Notes: generated by a model from the sequence alone, not told the origin. Positions 1 to 9,656 are shown, counted from the stretch's first letter. The stretch is DNA of 64,000 bases from Bacillota bacterium (GCA_023433505.1 JAEZCO010000031.1:132967-196966), one strand, 5' to 3'. Numbers and translations: made by a program.

Positions 1-1705
1 TATCGTCATATTTCCCTTGCAGAATCTTATTCAGCAGCTCTTCGCTCATGCCTACCCCGTCATCCTCAATCGCCAAAACTATAAGCTCCCCGCAGTATTT
101 TGCCGATATATGGATGTTTCCGCACTCACCTTTGAGCTTTATACCATGGTATAGGGCATTCTCAACCAGCGGCTGCAGTATCAGCTTCAATATCTTATAT
201 TTTTTAACGCACTCATCGATATCGTAGCTTGCAGTAAATATGCTGCCGTAGCGCAGCTGCTGGATGGTCAGGTAGTTTTTTACCACATCAAGCTCTTCGC
301 CTATTGTAATTACCTCGCTTCCCCGGCTCAAGCTGGTCCTGTAATAGCTGCCAAGGGCCTTAAGGGCGCGGTAGGCTTCATCGTTTCTCCCCGAAAGCGC
401 CAGAGAGCTGATGGCATCAAAGGTGTTATAAAGAAAGTGAGGCTTGATTTGAGCCTGCAGGACATCCAGTTCCGCTTTCCTCTTCATTCGCTGATCCTCT
501 ACAACCCGGTTTATCAGGTTTTGTATCTGGGAGATCATAATGTTGTATACATCCCTCAGCTTGCCGATCTCATCATTGCCGGCCCGGATATCCACCTTCT
601 TGAACTGTCCCTTTTCTACATCCTTCATAGACAGCATCATTTTTTTGATGGGTGTTGTAATGATGCGTGATACTACAATGGAGCCAAGAAACAGCAGCAG
701 GCTGTTTACTGCTATTACAAGCAGCGCTATTGCACTGAATATGCTCGACTCCTTGGACATTTCATCAAACGGCATCAGGCTGATAATTGTCCAGTCATAC
801 TTTTCCACATTTAAATAGGAAATGAGGTAGTCTTTCATTCCCACCCTCGAAACTAATGAGTTTTTGTTCCCTGCATTGTTCAATATCCCTTTAACATCAA
901 TTGATACGGGATTGGTAAAATTTACGATGTTGGTCCCTTTTCCATTCATGATCATTATATCGGTGTCATATTTATTGATGATGTCCTTATAGGAGTCAAC
1001 AAAGGATTTTTCCGATATGTTGAGAATCAGGACCCCTATTGGCTTTTGGCTATAGATGTCGTTAATTTCCCTTATGAGTGAAATATAGGTTTGATCCGGT
1101 GTATCCTCGAATATACCGCCGGCATTAAGTCTCAGAATGTACCCTCCCTGCGCGTTGATTGCATCGGAATACCAATCTGCCTTTGTGATGTCATCATATT
1201 TCATCCTTTTCAGGGGAAGCTTGTCGATCCCGTAGCGCTGATTATTGTTGTCATAGATATAGATAGACGAGATAAACGGGAAAGCTTCGATAAATTTTGA
1301 AATGTATGCATTAACCCTGCGCTGGGATTGAAGGTCTACAGAAATTATGTCTCTGTCGTCCAAATCCTGCACAGAGCTGGTCCTGACCTCCGGCATGGTG
1401 TTTCCGCTTCCCTGACCCTTGAGGGGCTGCTGCACCTCATCACTTGACAGAATTACAGTGGAGAGATTTTTAGAATTTTCTATCATGGAATCTATATTGG
1501 AATTGATGGAGGACAGTGTCTGAATAGCAACATTGCTTACCTTGGCCCTCATGGTGCCGGAATAGATTTTCTGGTAAAGAATGCTGCTGGATAAAACGGA
1601 AAAGACAAGCAATATTGAGTAAAACACCATGATTTTGGTGCTTATTCTAAAATTGCCAAACCTGTCCTTCATTTTCCGTATGATTTGTTCAAGACCGGAT
1701 GGCAT
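1..1705 (-). CDS. YesM-type sensor histidine kinase, 3' end cut by window edge
   Basis: Membrane sensor kinase of the YesM/LytS class, which normally phosphorylates a YesN-type AraC response regulator that would lie beyond the left edge. Starting at the ATG at 1705 the frame stays open to base 1 (568 codons). It has a first membrane segment near residues 25-45, a large extracellular sensor region, a second membrane segment near 312-334 (IFSAIALLVIAVNSLLLFLG), a HAMP region, the His_kinase motif IKPHFLYNTFDAISSL, and an ATPase with N box LILQPLVENALYHG and G1 motif DDGVGMS. The C-terminal tail is missing only because the window ends. An alternative ATG lies at 1672. It is not obviously tied to the NhaC gene transcribed the other way. 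The family call is secure; the ligand is unknown. Confidence 0.93.
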   Translation of the reverse strand, partial: MPSGLEQIIRKMKDRFGNFRISTKIMVFYSILLVFSVLSSSILYQKIYSGTMRAKVSNVAIQTLSSINSNIDSMIENSKNLSTVILSSDEVQQPLKGQGSGNTMPEVRTSSVQDLDDRDIISVDLQSQRRVNAYISKFIEAFPFISSIYIYDNNNQRYGIDKLPLKRMKYDDITKADWYSDAINAQGGYILRLNAGGIFEDTPDQTYISLIREINDIYSQKPIGVLILNISEKSFVDSYKDIINKYDTDIMIMNGKGTNIVNFTNPVSIDVKGILNNAGNKNSLVSRVGMKDYLISYLNVEKYDWTIISLMPFDEMSKESSIFSAIALLVIAVNSLLLFLGSIVVSRIITTPIKKMMLSMKDVEKGQFKKVDIRAGNDEIGKLRDVYNIMISQIQNLINRVVEDQRMKRKAELDVLQAQIKPHFLYNTFDAISSLALSGRNDEAYRALKALGSYYRTSLSRGSEVITIGEELDVVKNYLTIQQLRYGSIFTASYDIDECVKKYKILKLILQPLVENALYHGIKLKGECGNIHISAKYCGELIVLAIEDDGVGMSEELLNKILQGKYDD

Positions 1706-2032
1706 AATGCACCCAACCTCCATCCTTCCAGTCTGCTTCAGGCCTTTTGGGCAAAATTGCCTGGACCGTCACCGATTGATCGCCACAAATTACCAGAATA
1801 AATAATTCGACATTAATTTATATTATCCTTCTTTTTACAAATATGCTATAGCAAAGTTTTACCTATCGCATGGTGATGTACGTCAATAAATGTATTATAT
1901 ATAATTGCAACCCTCCCTTAATTTGCAGCCTTCCCGAATTTTGTGTAAACCCAGGGATAATACGGATTACTAATATTTTATAAAACAGGGAAACCTAAGA
2001 GTATGAAATATTATCATCAATAGAGGTTATAG
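1706..2032. other. AT-rich divergent intergenic region
   Basis: About 330 bases between the kinase (leftward) and the antiporter (rightward). It should hold both promoters, but I see no convincing -35/-10 pair with correct spacing and no strong hairpin. An AGAGGTT ribosome binding site lies just before the ATG at 2033. Confidence 0.5.
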
Positions 2033-3460
2033 ATGAATTTAGGATTGATATCTTTATTTATACCTATAATTGTTATCGCGCTGGCTATTATCACTAAGAG
2101 GATCATAGTCTCATTGATAACGGGTATCGTGATCGGCGGAATTTTACTTGAAAAAGGCAATATTGTCCAAGGCGTCGTATCGGCGTCTGATCACCTGATC
2201 AAGTCAACGGCTACGGCTGAAAATGTTTATATCATATTCTTCTTGTTCCTGTTCGGCGCATTTGCCGAGATCATGAAGCTGTCCGGGGGAATCAAGGGCT
2301 TTGCCAATATGACCGGCAGATACATTAAAACAGAAAGAGGAGCGCTCAGCGCCATATGGGCAGTCACACCCGCCACGTTTATCGACTGCTGTTTTCATGC
2401 CATCGCAACAGGCACGGTCGGAAAAGCGCTGAATGAAAAGGTGGGTGGTAACAAGCGGAAGCTGGCTTTTGTCGTGAACGTCACCTCATGTCTGCTGATT
2501 GTCCTCATACCGTTTGGTACGACATATATCGGATATATCATCGGCGTGCTCGGTTCCTCCTTCAACAAGGCCGGCCTGAATCAATCGGCATACCTCACCT
2601 ATTTGAAAAGCATTCCGTTCAATTTCTACGCAATCACTATGATATTGATTAGCATCGCGGCGATTGCGTTCAATTTTGGATTCAAGAAAGAGATAAAAAT
2701 GCAGGCCGAGGATTCTGATTTCGAGAAGCAGCACGGGTATGATGAAGCCCACGAGCAATGTGCGTTTGAAGAAAAAGCTCCCCCAAGGCCCTTCAATCTC
2801 ATTTTGCCGCTAGCATTTCTCATCCTATCGACGTTTTTTCTGCTTTGGCTGACTGGTAAGGGGCAGGGTCGCGGCTTATTTGACGCCATTGTTAACGCTG
2901 ACTTTGAGAAGTCAATATTTGTTTCGGCACTGACAACGATGATTTTAACTGCATTGTTTTATTTGTTTCAGAAAGTGCCGCTCAGGGAAATAGAAAGCCA
3001 TTTTTTATCCGGCGGGGGCGAAATGCTGCCACCCATCATCGTACTGATCTTGAGTTGGGGGTTATCCAGCATCATCAGCGACCTCGGCTTTGTCGACTTT
3101 ATTTCCGGAGCAGTCACGTCAAGTCTGCCGAAGTTCCTGCTGCCGGCAGCCGTTTTTTTGATCGGTTGCTTCTCATCCTATTTTATGGGCTCTGCCTGGG
3201 GTACCTGGGCGCTCATTATGCCGATAGCGCTGCCTATCGCCGTGTCGACGGGTTCAAATATTCCACTCATGGTCGGCGCCGTGCTGGCCGGCGGTTCGCT
3301 GGGGGATAACGCGTCACCCCTTGGCGAAACTGCGATTCTATCGTCCACAATATCGGAAATTCCTCTGATGGAACACGTAAAGTCGCAGCTGCCATACAGT
3401 CTAGCTGGTGTCGCTATGTCAGCTGCACTGTTTTTAGTTTTCGCTTTGGTATTGAAATAA
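2033..3460 (+). CDS. nhaC: NhaC-family Na+/H+ antiporter-like protein
   Basis: A 475-residue polytopic membrane protein that probably exchanges Na+ (or an organic cation/acid in related carriers) for protons across the cytoplasmic membrane. NhaC hallmarks are a hydrophobic N-terminus, the segment SAIWAVTPATFIDCCFHA, and C-terminal GSAWGTWALIMPIALPIA followed by GGSLGDNASPLGETAILSS. Length is typical for the family. The start ATG has AGAGGTT 6 bases upstream. It stands alone and is divergent from the sensor kinase. NhaC paralogues also include malate/lactate-type exchangers, so the substrate is inferred. Confidence 0.88.
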   Translation: MNLGLISLFIPIIVIALAIITKRIIVSLITGIVIGGILLEKGNIVQGVVSASDHLIKSTATAENVYIIFFLFLFGAFAEIMKLSGGIKGFANMTGRYIKTERGALSAIWAVTPATFIDCCFHAIATGTVGKALNEKVGGNKRKLAFVVNVTSCLLIVLIPFGTTYIGYIIGVLGSSFNKAGLNQSAYLTYLKSIPFNFYAITMILISIAAIAFNFGFKKEIKMQAEDSDFEKQHGYDEAHEQCAFEEKAPPRPFNLILPLAFLILSTFFLLWLTGKGQGRGLFDAIVNADFEKSIFVSALTTMILTALFYLFQKVPLREIESHFLSGGGEMLPPIIVLILSWGLSSIISDLGFVDFISGAVTSSLPKFLLPAAVFLIGCFSSYFMGSAWGTWALIMPIALPIAVSTGSNIPLMVGAVLAGGSLGDNASPLGETAILSSTISEIPLMEHVKSQLPYSLAGVAMSAALFLVFALVLK

Positions 3461-3580
3461 AAGATTCAATACAATTAGCTATTCTTGTTCTTATCCATGT
3501 GAGGTACAAAGCGAAAGAACCCCTTATAGCTCAGATGTTCATATACTTTGCATTTCAGAAAAACATATCCCGTACATTCC

Positions 3581-3907
3581 TTAATCGTCCAACAGCTTTT
3601 CTGTTTTGGTCAAAAATATCTGCAGTGCCTCACTGATGTCAATGTTCATACGTTCAGCTAAAATAATCAACCACCATATGCATTCGCCAAGTTTATGTTC
3701 CAGCTCAGACAATGTATCCGCGCCTTTGGGCCAACGCCCCTGCTGGGACATTGTCAGACGGCCGACCAAACCGGCGTCTGTCAGGAAGGCCAATGCATCT
3801 TCCTCTACCGTCCATTCTTTTTCATGATACTGTCTTTCTAATTGATGATATCGTTTTCTCAGTTGAACAGAACGTTCAATTGCCTCACTAAAGTTCATAT
3901 TTTTCAT
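3581..3907 (-). CDS. MazG-like small protein
   Basis: A 108-residue protein resembling MazG-like/MazG-related all-alpha NTP pyrophosphohydrolase relatives. It has an N-terminal helical stretch (MNFSEAIERSVQLRKRYHQL) and a downstream E-x-x-x-x-x-G-E pattern in LSELEHKLGECIWWLIILAE that corresponds to the metal-binding helix of the fold. It would hydrolyse or bind nucleoside triphosphates if active. The ATG at 3907 is preferred over the GTG at 3913 because AAAGGAG sits 8 bases before the ATG. It is monocistronic between the antiporter and the ABC operon. The catalytic set is not fully visible, so activity is uncertain. Confidence 0.7.
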   Translation of the reverse strand: MKNMNFSEAIERSVQLRKRYHQLERQYHEKEWTVEEDALAFLTDAGLVGRLTMSQQGRWPKGADTLSELEHKLGECIWWLIILAERMNIDISEALQIFLTKTEKLLDD

Positions 3908-4083
3908 ATGCACAGCTCCTTTTTTAGAGATATTTAGGTTCTATGCTTTATTGTACCATGTTAAAATTGACAACAGTCTGGCATATTAAAGAAAAATTTA
4001 TCGATTCTAGTCCTAAAATCAAGGGCATTTTCAAAAACACCGAATGTCATCCTGTCATCTATGAAACGCCCCAAAAGGATCCT

Positions 4084-5112
4084 CTATGCTTCATTGCTCC
4101 GCACAGTAAGACAGTTCCTTTTTTCTATTGTCAGATATACCGTTTGTCCAGGCTCAAACAATTTGAAGCTGCGGAAAAGCACATCAATCTGCAGCTCAAT
4201 TCCGGCTATTTTTACCGTATACCTGAGTACATTTCCATGCGGAATGAATCCTACCACAACGGCAGTAAGCTGATATGCATTTAATCCGGGTGATTGGGGT
4301 TCGGCGGAAATCTCCACTGTCTCCGGACGAATGGCAAGGTCACATCCGTCAGGGCTGTTTTCTCCGGTAATTGCATTGAATTCATCAGGGTTCAGTATGT
4401 TGTAATGACCTATGAAACCGGCTGCAAACCTTGTTTTTGGCGTTGTATACATCTCAATCGGATGTCCGGACTGTTCTAATTTCCCACCGGAGAATAAATG
4501 AATAATATCGGACATGATCATCGCTTCATCCTGGTCATGGGTAACAAAGACCAGTGTGATTCCAAGCCTCTTCTGTATTTCCCTTATCTGGAACTGAAGA
4601 GCCTTGCGCAGCTTGGCGTCAACGGCGGAGAGCGGTTCATCCAGAAGCAGGACCTTCGGCTTCATAACAATTGAACGCGCCAGTGCCACACGCTGCTGCT
4701 GTCCGCCTGAAAGCTGAGCGGGATACGCTTTTTCCTTACCTTTCAGGTCTACCATTTCAATCACTTCTTCAACATACTTTTTTATGTCGGTGGATGCCTT
4801 TTTTTGCAGCTTAAGTCCAAAGGCGATGTTTTCATTAACCGTCATATTCGGAAACAAGCTGTATTGCTGAAATACCATCCCGACATTTCTGAATCGCGGG
4901 TCCAGGTTTGTTATATCCTCGCTGTCCAGTATAACCCGTCCCGAGGCAGGCGTCTCCAGCCCGGCAAGTATCCTGAGCAGGGTAGATTTGCCACAGCCCG
5001 AGGGCCCCAGCAATGTCACCAGCTGCCCTTTTTCAATATCAAGGTTAATGCTTCGCAGTACATGATTGCTGCCAAAGCTTTTATTGATGTTTTCGAACCG
5101 TATATAAGACAT
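4084..5112 (-). CDS. ABC importer ATPase (phosphonate/Fe3+/polyamine type)
   Basis: A 342-residue ATPase subunit of a five-gene import operon. Walker A is GPSGCGKST, the signature is LSGGQQQRVALARSI, Walker B is VLLLDEPLSAVDA and the switch is FVTHDQDEA. A C-terminal TOBE-like regulatory region follows from about residue 240. Architecture matches the PotA/FbpC/PhnT group. It is the last gene of the operon, 3 bases after the second permease, with a GGAGG site 7 bases before ATG. The companion phosphatase-superfamily enzyme makes an organophosphate or phosphonate substrate likely, but that is inference from context. Confidence 0.93.
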   Translation of the reverse strand: MSYIRFENINKSFGSNHVLRSINLDIEKGQLVTLLGPSGCGKSTLLRILAGLETPASGRVILDSEDITNLDPRFRNVGMVFQQYSLFPNMTVNENIAFGLKLQKKASTDIKKYVEEVIEMVDLKGKEKAYPAQLSGGQQQRVALARSIVMKPKVLLLDEPLSAVDAKLRKALQFQIREIQKRLGITLVFVTHDQDEAMIMSDIIHLFSGGKLEQSGHPIEMYTTPKTRFAAGFIGHYNILNPDEFNAITGENSPDGCDLAIRPETVEISAEPQSPGLNAYQLTAVVVGFIPHGNVLRYTVKIAGIELQIDVLFRSFKLFEPGQTVYLTIEKRNCLTVRSNEA

Positions 5113-5115
5113 GTG

Positions 5116-5919
5116 TTATTCCTCCTTTTGTGCAAGCAGTCTTTTATTTAGGCGGCCATACAGGGATAATGCACCGTTTGTCATCAGAAGTGTCAAAGCA
5201 AATAAGATGCATACGACCGCACTGCTGATCTGCCCGGATTCAAAAAGAAGCCTGTAAAGATATATCTGAGCGGTTGTATAATAACTGCCGGCAATGATAT
5301 TGACGATTACAAAATCACCGAACAGGATTGAGACTGAAAGCATAACGGATACCGTAATCCCAGGTACAATGTTGGGTACAATGACAGCAAAAAACGCATG
5401 GAACCGGCTAGCACCCAATACCTGGGCCGTTTCCAGCAGTAACGCGGCATTGATGCTGTTCAGGCTGTTTTTAATTCCCCGGTATAAGTATGGCAGCACA
5501 ACGATGCAGTAGGTCAGGATAAGCATAACAATTCTGTTGGAGAGAGGCTCGGGAAGACCGGAATAAAGGGACAGCACACCAATAGCCAGGATAATGCCCT
5601 GAATGGCATAAGGAATGGTGCAGAAAATCTGCATGTATTTATCCAGCCATGGGAGATGTACAGTAATAACATACATTGCCAGCAGTATGAGAATTGTACA
5701 AATGATAACAGGAACTACAGAGATAATGAAGGTGCGTAAAATCGGAAGAAGGAATCCGGAATCGGAAAACAGCTTTACATAAAACTTTAATGTAGGCCCC
5801 TTGGGCAATACGCTTTTCCACTCGGAGAAGACAGAATAGATAAAGGTCAAAAGCAGGGGTAAGACCAGATAGATACAAAGTGCAACAATGATAACTTTGT
5901 TCAGCTTGCTTTTCTTCAT
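5116..5919 (-). CDS. ABC importer permease, second subunit
   Basis: A 267-residue inner-membrane permease with about six hydrophobic segments and the EAA-loop-like sequence LLLETAQVLGASRFHAFFAVI, which contacts the ATPase. It resembles PotC/PhnV-type subunits. It is translationally coupled: it overlaps the upstream permease by 4 bases, has AAAGGAG before its ATG, and ends 3 bases before the ATPase gene. It forms the translocation pore with the upstream permease. Confidence 0.9.
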   Translation of the reverse strand: MKKSKLNKVIIVALCIYLVLPLLLTFIYSVFSEWKSVLPKGPTLKFYVKLFSDSGFLLPILRTFIISVVPVIICTILILLAMYVITVHLPWLDKYMQIFCTIPYAIQGIILAIGVLSLYSGLPEPLSNRIVMLILTYCIVVLPYLYRGIKNSLNSINAALLLETAQVLGASRFHAFFAVIVPNIVPGITVSVMLSVSILFGDFVIVNIIAGSYYTTAQIYLYRLLFESGQISSAVVCILFALTLLMTNGALSLYGRLNKRLLAQKEE

Positions 5920-6764
5920 GCCCTTTCTCCTTTCCGTCTTTTCGAGATGCCATTGCTGATCAGACTGGCAATGACCATAAGTACCATAAGGATTACCGCC
6001 AATGCAGACCCAAATTCCTTCCGCTGTACAAGATCCCCTACAAACTGTTCGGATATGCGGATTGGCAGCAGTGAATAATTATTCTGCAGCAATGCATATG
6101 CAGTAGCATATGCGGCGATGGCATTTGCAAAAAGCACACTGATAGTCCCCAGTACAGAGGGCAAAATGTTGGGTATGGCCACACGAATCCAGTAATCCAG
6201 ATTACTTCCGCTCATAAGGTTTACTGCTTCCTTCCATTCAGGACGAAGTCCGTCCATAACCGGAATCAGAAGCAGTGTCGCCAGCGGAATTTGAAAATAT
6301 ACATAGGTAAGTATCAGACCGTTCAGGGAATAGAGATTGAAATCGGCAAGAAATCCAATGCCGAATTGTTTACCGAGAACCACCAGTACCCCCACGTTTC
6401 CCATTAATATGATATAGGAAAAGGCTAAGGGGAGGCCTGCAAAATTCGATGTCATGTTTAATACGCCCATAAAAAAATTCCGGAGCTTTTGCGTCGACCC
6501 ATGGGCGGCTTTCGCTCCGAAAAAGGCAATAATTATACCTGCAAGCGCAGAGACGGCAGAAAGTATGATGCTGTTTACCACCGACTGCCTGTAAAGTCTT
6601 TTTGAGAAAATGGCTATATAATTATCCAGTGTTATGCCTCCGGCCTCACTGATAAAGCTTCTGAATACAACCGTAAGCAAAGGAACAATTTCATAAAAAA
6701 CAACCAGTACCAGAAATGGCAGCAGGGCCAGCAGATAAAAAAAACCCTTCGGCTTTTTACTCAT
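5916..6764 (-). CDS. ABC importer permease, first subunit
   Basis: A 282-residue membrane permease of the PotB/PhnU type with about six membrane segments. Its EAA-like loop is KEAVNLMSGSNLDYWIRVAI. It overlaps the phosphatase-superfamily gene upstream by 8 bases and the second permease downstream by 4, indicating one polycistronic message. A GGGGGTG ribosome site lies about 10 bases before the ATG, inside the upstream gene. Confidence 0.9.
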   Translation of the reverse strand: MSKKPKGFFYLLALLPFLVLVVFYEIVPLLTVVFRSFISEAGGITLDNYIAIFSKRLYRQSVVNSIILSAVSALAGIIIAFFGAKAAHGSTQKLRNFFMGVLNMTSNFAGLPLAFSYIILMGNVGVLVVLGKQFGIGFLADFNLYSLNGLILTYVYFQIPLATLLLIPVMDGLRPEWKEAVNLMSGSNLDYWIRVAIPNILPSVLGTISVLFANAIAAYATAYALLQNNYSLLPIRISEQFVGDLVQRKEFGSALAVILMVLMVIASLISNGISKRRKGERA

Positions 6765-7587
6765 AGAAAAATTTCACCCCCAGGTCAGCAAGCCGTTTCA
6801 TACCGGTTGGGGGCTGCAGACCAAGCAATGCGCAAATAAGAGGGGCATCCGCCAGTTCTGAAACGGTCTCCTCGCAAAAATTGCCCGGCCTTACCTTTGC
6901 GCCGAAAAGATATAACGGGACCTCACGCTGAATGGATGTGTTTCCTCCATGCAAACGATGGGCATTCATTCCGTGATCGGATGTTATGACGACGTTATAG
7001 CCTTCTGCAATCCACAATGGCAAAAATGCCGACAGAATGATTCCTGCCCTGGCTACTGCCGTGTTATATTCGGAAGAAGCAACTCCGTGCTTGTGTCCTT
7101 CATCGTCTATATTCATTGAGTGTATCAGTAAAAAATCCGGGTTGCATGTTTTTCTTAAAAATTCAGCATCTGTAAACACATGGGAGTCAGGATAGCAGTC
7201 TTCGTAATAAAATATACCATTGCAGATCAGACCGTCTCCATTTAGTCGTATGCGGTCGGTTACATACTGGAACGGAGCAGAACAGTAAAGCTCACTTATC
7301 CAATAATATGCTGAAGCTGCCGTAGTCAATCCGCTTTTTCGGCAGATGCTGAAGATGGACTCATGTTCCGACCGGCGCACGTCCAGATTATTGCTTATAT
7401 GGTGGATATGGACCGGCAGACCTGTGAGAATTGTTTCATACATCGGCCGCGATAAGCTCGGAAGTTCCCCCATAATTTTAAATTTTGAACCCAGACCCGA
7501 CTCCGCCAAATGCTCCGCATAGCCTAAATTTTCGGTGGCTGCTTCAAACCCGCAGCCGTCAAGCAGGACAAGTATTGTTTTTGACAT
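6757..7587 (-). CDS. Alkaline-phosphatase-superfamily phosphodiesterase/phosphonohydrolase
   Basis: A 276-residue metal-dependent hydrolase of the type I phosphodiesterase/nucleotide pyrophosphatase family. Visible metal/catalytic motifs are the N-terminal LLDGCGFE, the nucleophile region LPSLSRPMYETILTG (Ser in place of the usual Thr), DDEGHKHG and TSDHGMNAHRLHGG. No signal peptide is seen, so it should act in the cytoplasm on the imported compound. It is shorter than most relatives, as is usual for compact cytosolic members. Location between the binding protein and the permeases suggests it releases phosphate or a headgroup from the transported phospho-compound. The exact substrate cannot be read from sequence. 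Confidence 0.82.
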   Translation of the reverse strand: MSKTILVLLDGCGFEAATENLGYAEHLAESGLGSKFKIMGELPSLSRPMYETILTGLPVHIHHISNNLDVRRSEHESIFSICRKSGLTTAASAYYWISELYCSAPFQYVTDRIRLNGDGLICNGIFYYEDCYPDSHVFTDAEFLRKTCNPDFLLIHSMNIDDEGHKHGVASSEYNTAVARAGIILSAFLPLWIAEGYNVVITSDHGMNAHRLHGGNTSIQREVPLYLFGAKVRPGNFCEETVSELADAPLICALLGLQPPTGMKRLADLGVKFFYE

Positions 7588-7679
7588 GGCAGTAACCCCT
7601 TTATTACATTAATAGTTATGCATAATTGCGGGCAGGAGAGGACATTGATCGTCCTCTCCCCTCCTTGGTTTATATAGGA

Positions 7680-8849
7680 TCACGAAGCGTATGCTATAAC
7701 CTCTTCCTGCCATTTTGTACCAAGAGTTGAAACGCTATTCTGCCATCCGGCCTGATCTTTTATCATTCTGGCGTTTTTATATTGATCGTTCGCTATAAGT
7801 TTTGCAGAAACCTCTGCTGGAAGTGTCACGTCACGTACAGGCTTTGCATAGCCTTTGGCAAGATTAATCTGCCCTTTGTCGCTGAGTATGTATTCACGGG
7901 CAAGTGCCGCAGCATTGGGGTGTTTTGCATATGCATTGATTACCGTACAGTATCCGCTCTGTATAGAGGCTTCGGAAGGAATGTTAACTTCTAAATTGAC
8001 ATTGGCATTGTTGGACTTGATCTGATCCCTATAACCAAGAGCATTGTAATCCCATAGGAATGCTAACGCTATTTCACCTTTTTCCAGTCGTGTCATATTA
8101 AGCTCACCCAGATCAAGACGGCCTTGTTTGGCAATTTTTTGGAAATAGTCTATCCCGGGCTGTATATTGGTTTCGGAACCGCCGTATGCTATCGCTGCTG
8201 CCAAAACGGCGCATTGTGCCTGTGCAGCCTTGGTTACGTCCCCCACAGATACTTTGTATTTGCCATTGAGTATGTCGTCAAAGGAGGTAGGAACTTTGTC
8301 AACGAGTTCTTTGTTTACGATCACGGAAATCGTTCCATAATAAGCAATGATCCAGTTACCCTTGTCGTCTTTAGCCCAATCAGGAATACTATCCCAGTAG
8401 GTGGTCTTATAGGCAAGTGCAAGGCCCTGTTCTGCGGCCGTAGGTCCAAAAGCCTGCCCTACATCGCCGATGTCCTTGGTTGCGTTGTTTTTTTCGGCTT
8501 CGAACATGGCAAGTTCTTCTGCTGAGGACATATCGACATCCGTATGCTTGATTCCGTACTGCCCGGTTATTTCCTTCCAGGTTTCACCCCAGTTTGCCCA
8601 GCTGTCAGGCATACCGGCAGAGTTGACTTCTCCTTCGGCCTTTGCATTCTTGATAATATCATCCAAAGAAAGTCCGTTCAGATCCGGGGCTCCTGCCTGG
8701 GATGTACCGGCAGCAGTTGTACTTACAACTGCAGAGGTTCCCGATGCGGTGCTGGCGGAAGCATTTGAATCCGCTGAATTTGAGCAGCCTGTAAATAGAA
8801 GGAATGCGCCTGATACTATGGCTGCCAGTTTGATTCGTTTATTTTTCAT
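7680..8849 (-). CDS. Lipoprotein solute-binding protein of the ABC importer
   Basis: A 389-residue extracellular binding protein of the iron/spermidine/phosphonate-type family. It has a lipoprotein signal MKNKRIKLAAIVSGAFLLFT followed by lipobox Cys (FTGCSNS), then a Ser/Ala/Thr-rich linker. Its body contains YGTISVIVNKELV and a C-terminal region typical of hinge-type binders. I place the start at 8849, 17 codons inside the longest frame, because GGGGAG precedes it and the signal peptide begins there. It is the first gene of the phosphatase/permease/permease/ATPase operon, with a 92-base gap to the next gene. Confidence 0.9.
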   Translation of the reverse strand: MKNKRIKLAAIVSGAFLLFTGCSNSADSNASASTASGTSAVVSTTAAGTSQAGAPDLNGLSLDDIIKNAKAEGEVNSAGMPDSWANWGETWKEITGQYGIKHTDVDMSSAEELAMFEAEKNNATKDIGDVGQAFGPTAAEQGLALAYKTTYWDSIPDWAKDDKGNWIIAYYGTISVIVNKELVDKVPTSFDDILNGKYKVSVGDVTKAAQAQCAVLAAAIAYGGSETNIQPGIDYFQKIAKQGRLDLGELNMTRLEKGEIALAFLWDYNALGYRDQIKSNNANVNLEVNIPSEASIQSGYCTVINAYAKHPNAAALAREYILSDKGQINLAKGYAKPVRDVTLPAEVSAKLIANDQYKNARMIKDQAGWQNSVSTLGTKWQEEVIAYAS

Positions 8850-8865
8850 GATTAATTCTCCCCTT

Positions 8866-8880
8866 ACATAAAATTTATGT
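8866..8880. promoter_or_regulatory. 15-bp palindrome before the importer operon
   Basis: ACATAAA-A-TTTATGT, a perfect inverted repeat just upstream of the ribosome site of the binding-protein gene. It is a candidate operator for the operon; the regulator is unknown and a chance AT-rich palindrome is possible. Confidence 0.4.
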
Positions 8881-8946
8881 TTTAAGTATATAGAGCTCAA
8901 GTAAAGCTGTAAGCATGCACAAGTAAATTTTTAGTTAATTTCACAT

Positions 8947-8992
8947 AAAAAAAGACACTTGAATTGAGGAGTTCTTTTATCCAAATGTCTTT
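8947..8992 (-). terminator. Terminator after the MerR gene
   Basis: On the minus strand a 10-bp stem (AAAGACATTT with AAGTGTCTTT, one mismatch) closes a 22-base loop and runs into seven T. It would end the pump/MerR transcript before the importer operon. Confidence 0.6.
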
Positions 8993-9119
8993 CTATAAGT
9001 TTTTTATAAAATTTAAGAGGAGGTGGTTCATTGCACCGGCAACGATGTCTGCATCCCTATCCATCATCGCATAATCGGCTAAAAAGAAATTCATACTGTT
9101 TAATACACACCTTACAAGC

Positions 9120-9656
9120 TTATTTTTTGTTCAAGTTTCTATAATACTCTCTTTGATGGTGTATTTCATCTTCATCAAATCCAAGTAACTCCAGAAGCTT
9201 TTGATGCTGCAAGGGCGAATGCTTTTCAAACTGGGAATGCCATTCCTCCGCCGTGTCTCTTTTTATGCCTGCCGAATTCAATATTGCCAGCCATGTGCTT
9301 TCATCAATACTCTTTAGATTTTTATACAAAACACTGTTTTCTAATAATTTAATAATTATATTCTGTTGCTTTTTTACTGCTTCTATTTCTTTATTCAGTT
9401 CTCCCAGCCTCTTCAAAAGCAGTGCGGTAACCTCTAAATTTGCTGCATTCAAAAGATTTGCGATTTCAGCTATTGGCACTCCAACTTCCCTAAAAAGCAT
9501 AATTCTACTTAGCCGTTCCATATCTTCATCATTATACACACGATACCCTGCCTTATTCCTTGCGGATGGTTTGAGAAGGTTTATTGAGTCATAATATAAT
9601 AACGTACTCCTGGAAATCCCGAATCTGGCTGCAATTTTGCTTATAGATAATTCCAT
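9120..9656 (-). CDS. MerR-family transcriptional regulator
   Basis: A 178-residue regulator with an N-terminal winged helix (SISKIAARFGISRSTLLYYD, AGYRVYNDEDMERL) and a long dimerisation helix (about residues 80-110), then a C-terminal domain with no clear effector motif. MerR proteins untwist promoters with long spacers. Start ATG at 9656 has GAGG 5 bases upstream; the GTG two codons earlier overlaps that site. It is the second gene of a likely operon with the MFS pump 68 bases upstream, whose promoter has the diagnostic 19-nt spacer. Confidence 0.9.
   Translation of the reverse strand: MELSISKIAARFGISRSTLLYYDSINLLKPSARNKAGYRVYNDEDMERLSRIMLFREVGVPIAEIANLLNAANLEVTALLLKRLGELNKEIEAVKKQQNIIIKLLENSVLYKNLKSIDESTWLAILNSAGIKRDTAEEWHSQFEKHSPLQHQKLLELLGFDEDEIHHQREYYRNLNKK

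Noticed and set aside
3943..4284. Rightward open frame over the end of the ABC ATPase gene
   Set aside because: Mostly antisense to the ATPase 3' end; no ribosome site or recognisable product.
9000..9095. Short leftward open frame (about 33 codons, MNFFLADYAMMDRDAD...)
   Set aside because: Ends in the MerR 3' region in another frame and has no ribosome site; it could be a remnant of another regulator, but evidence is too thin.
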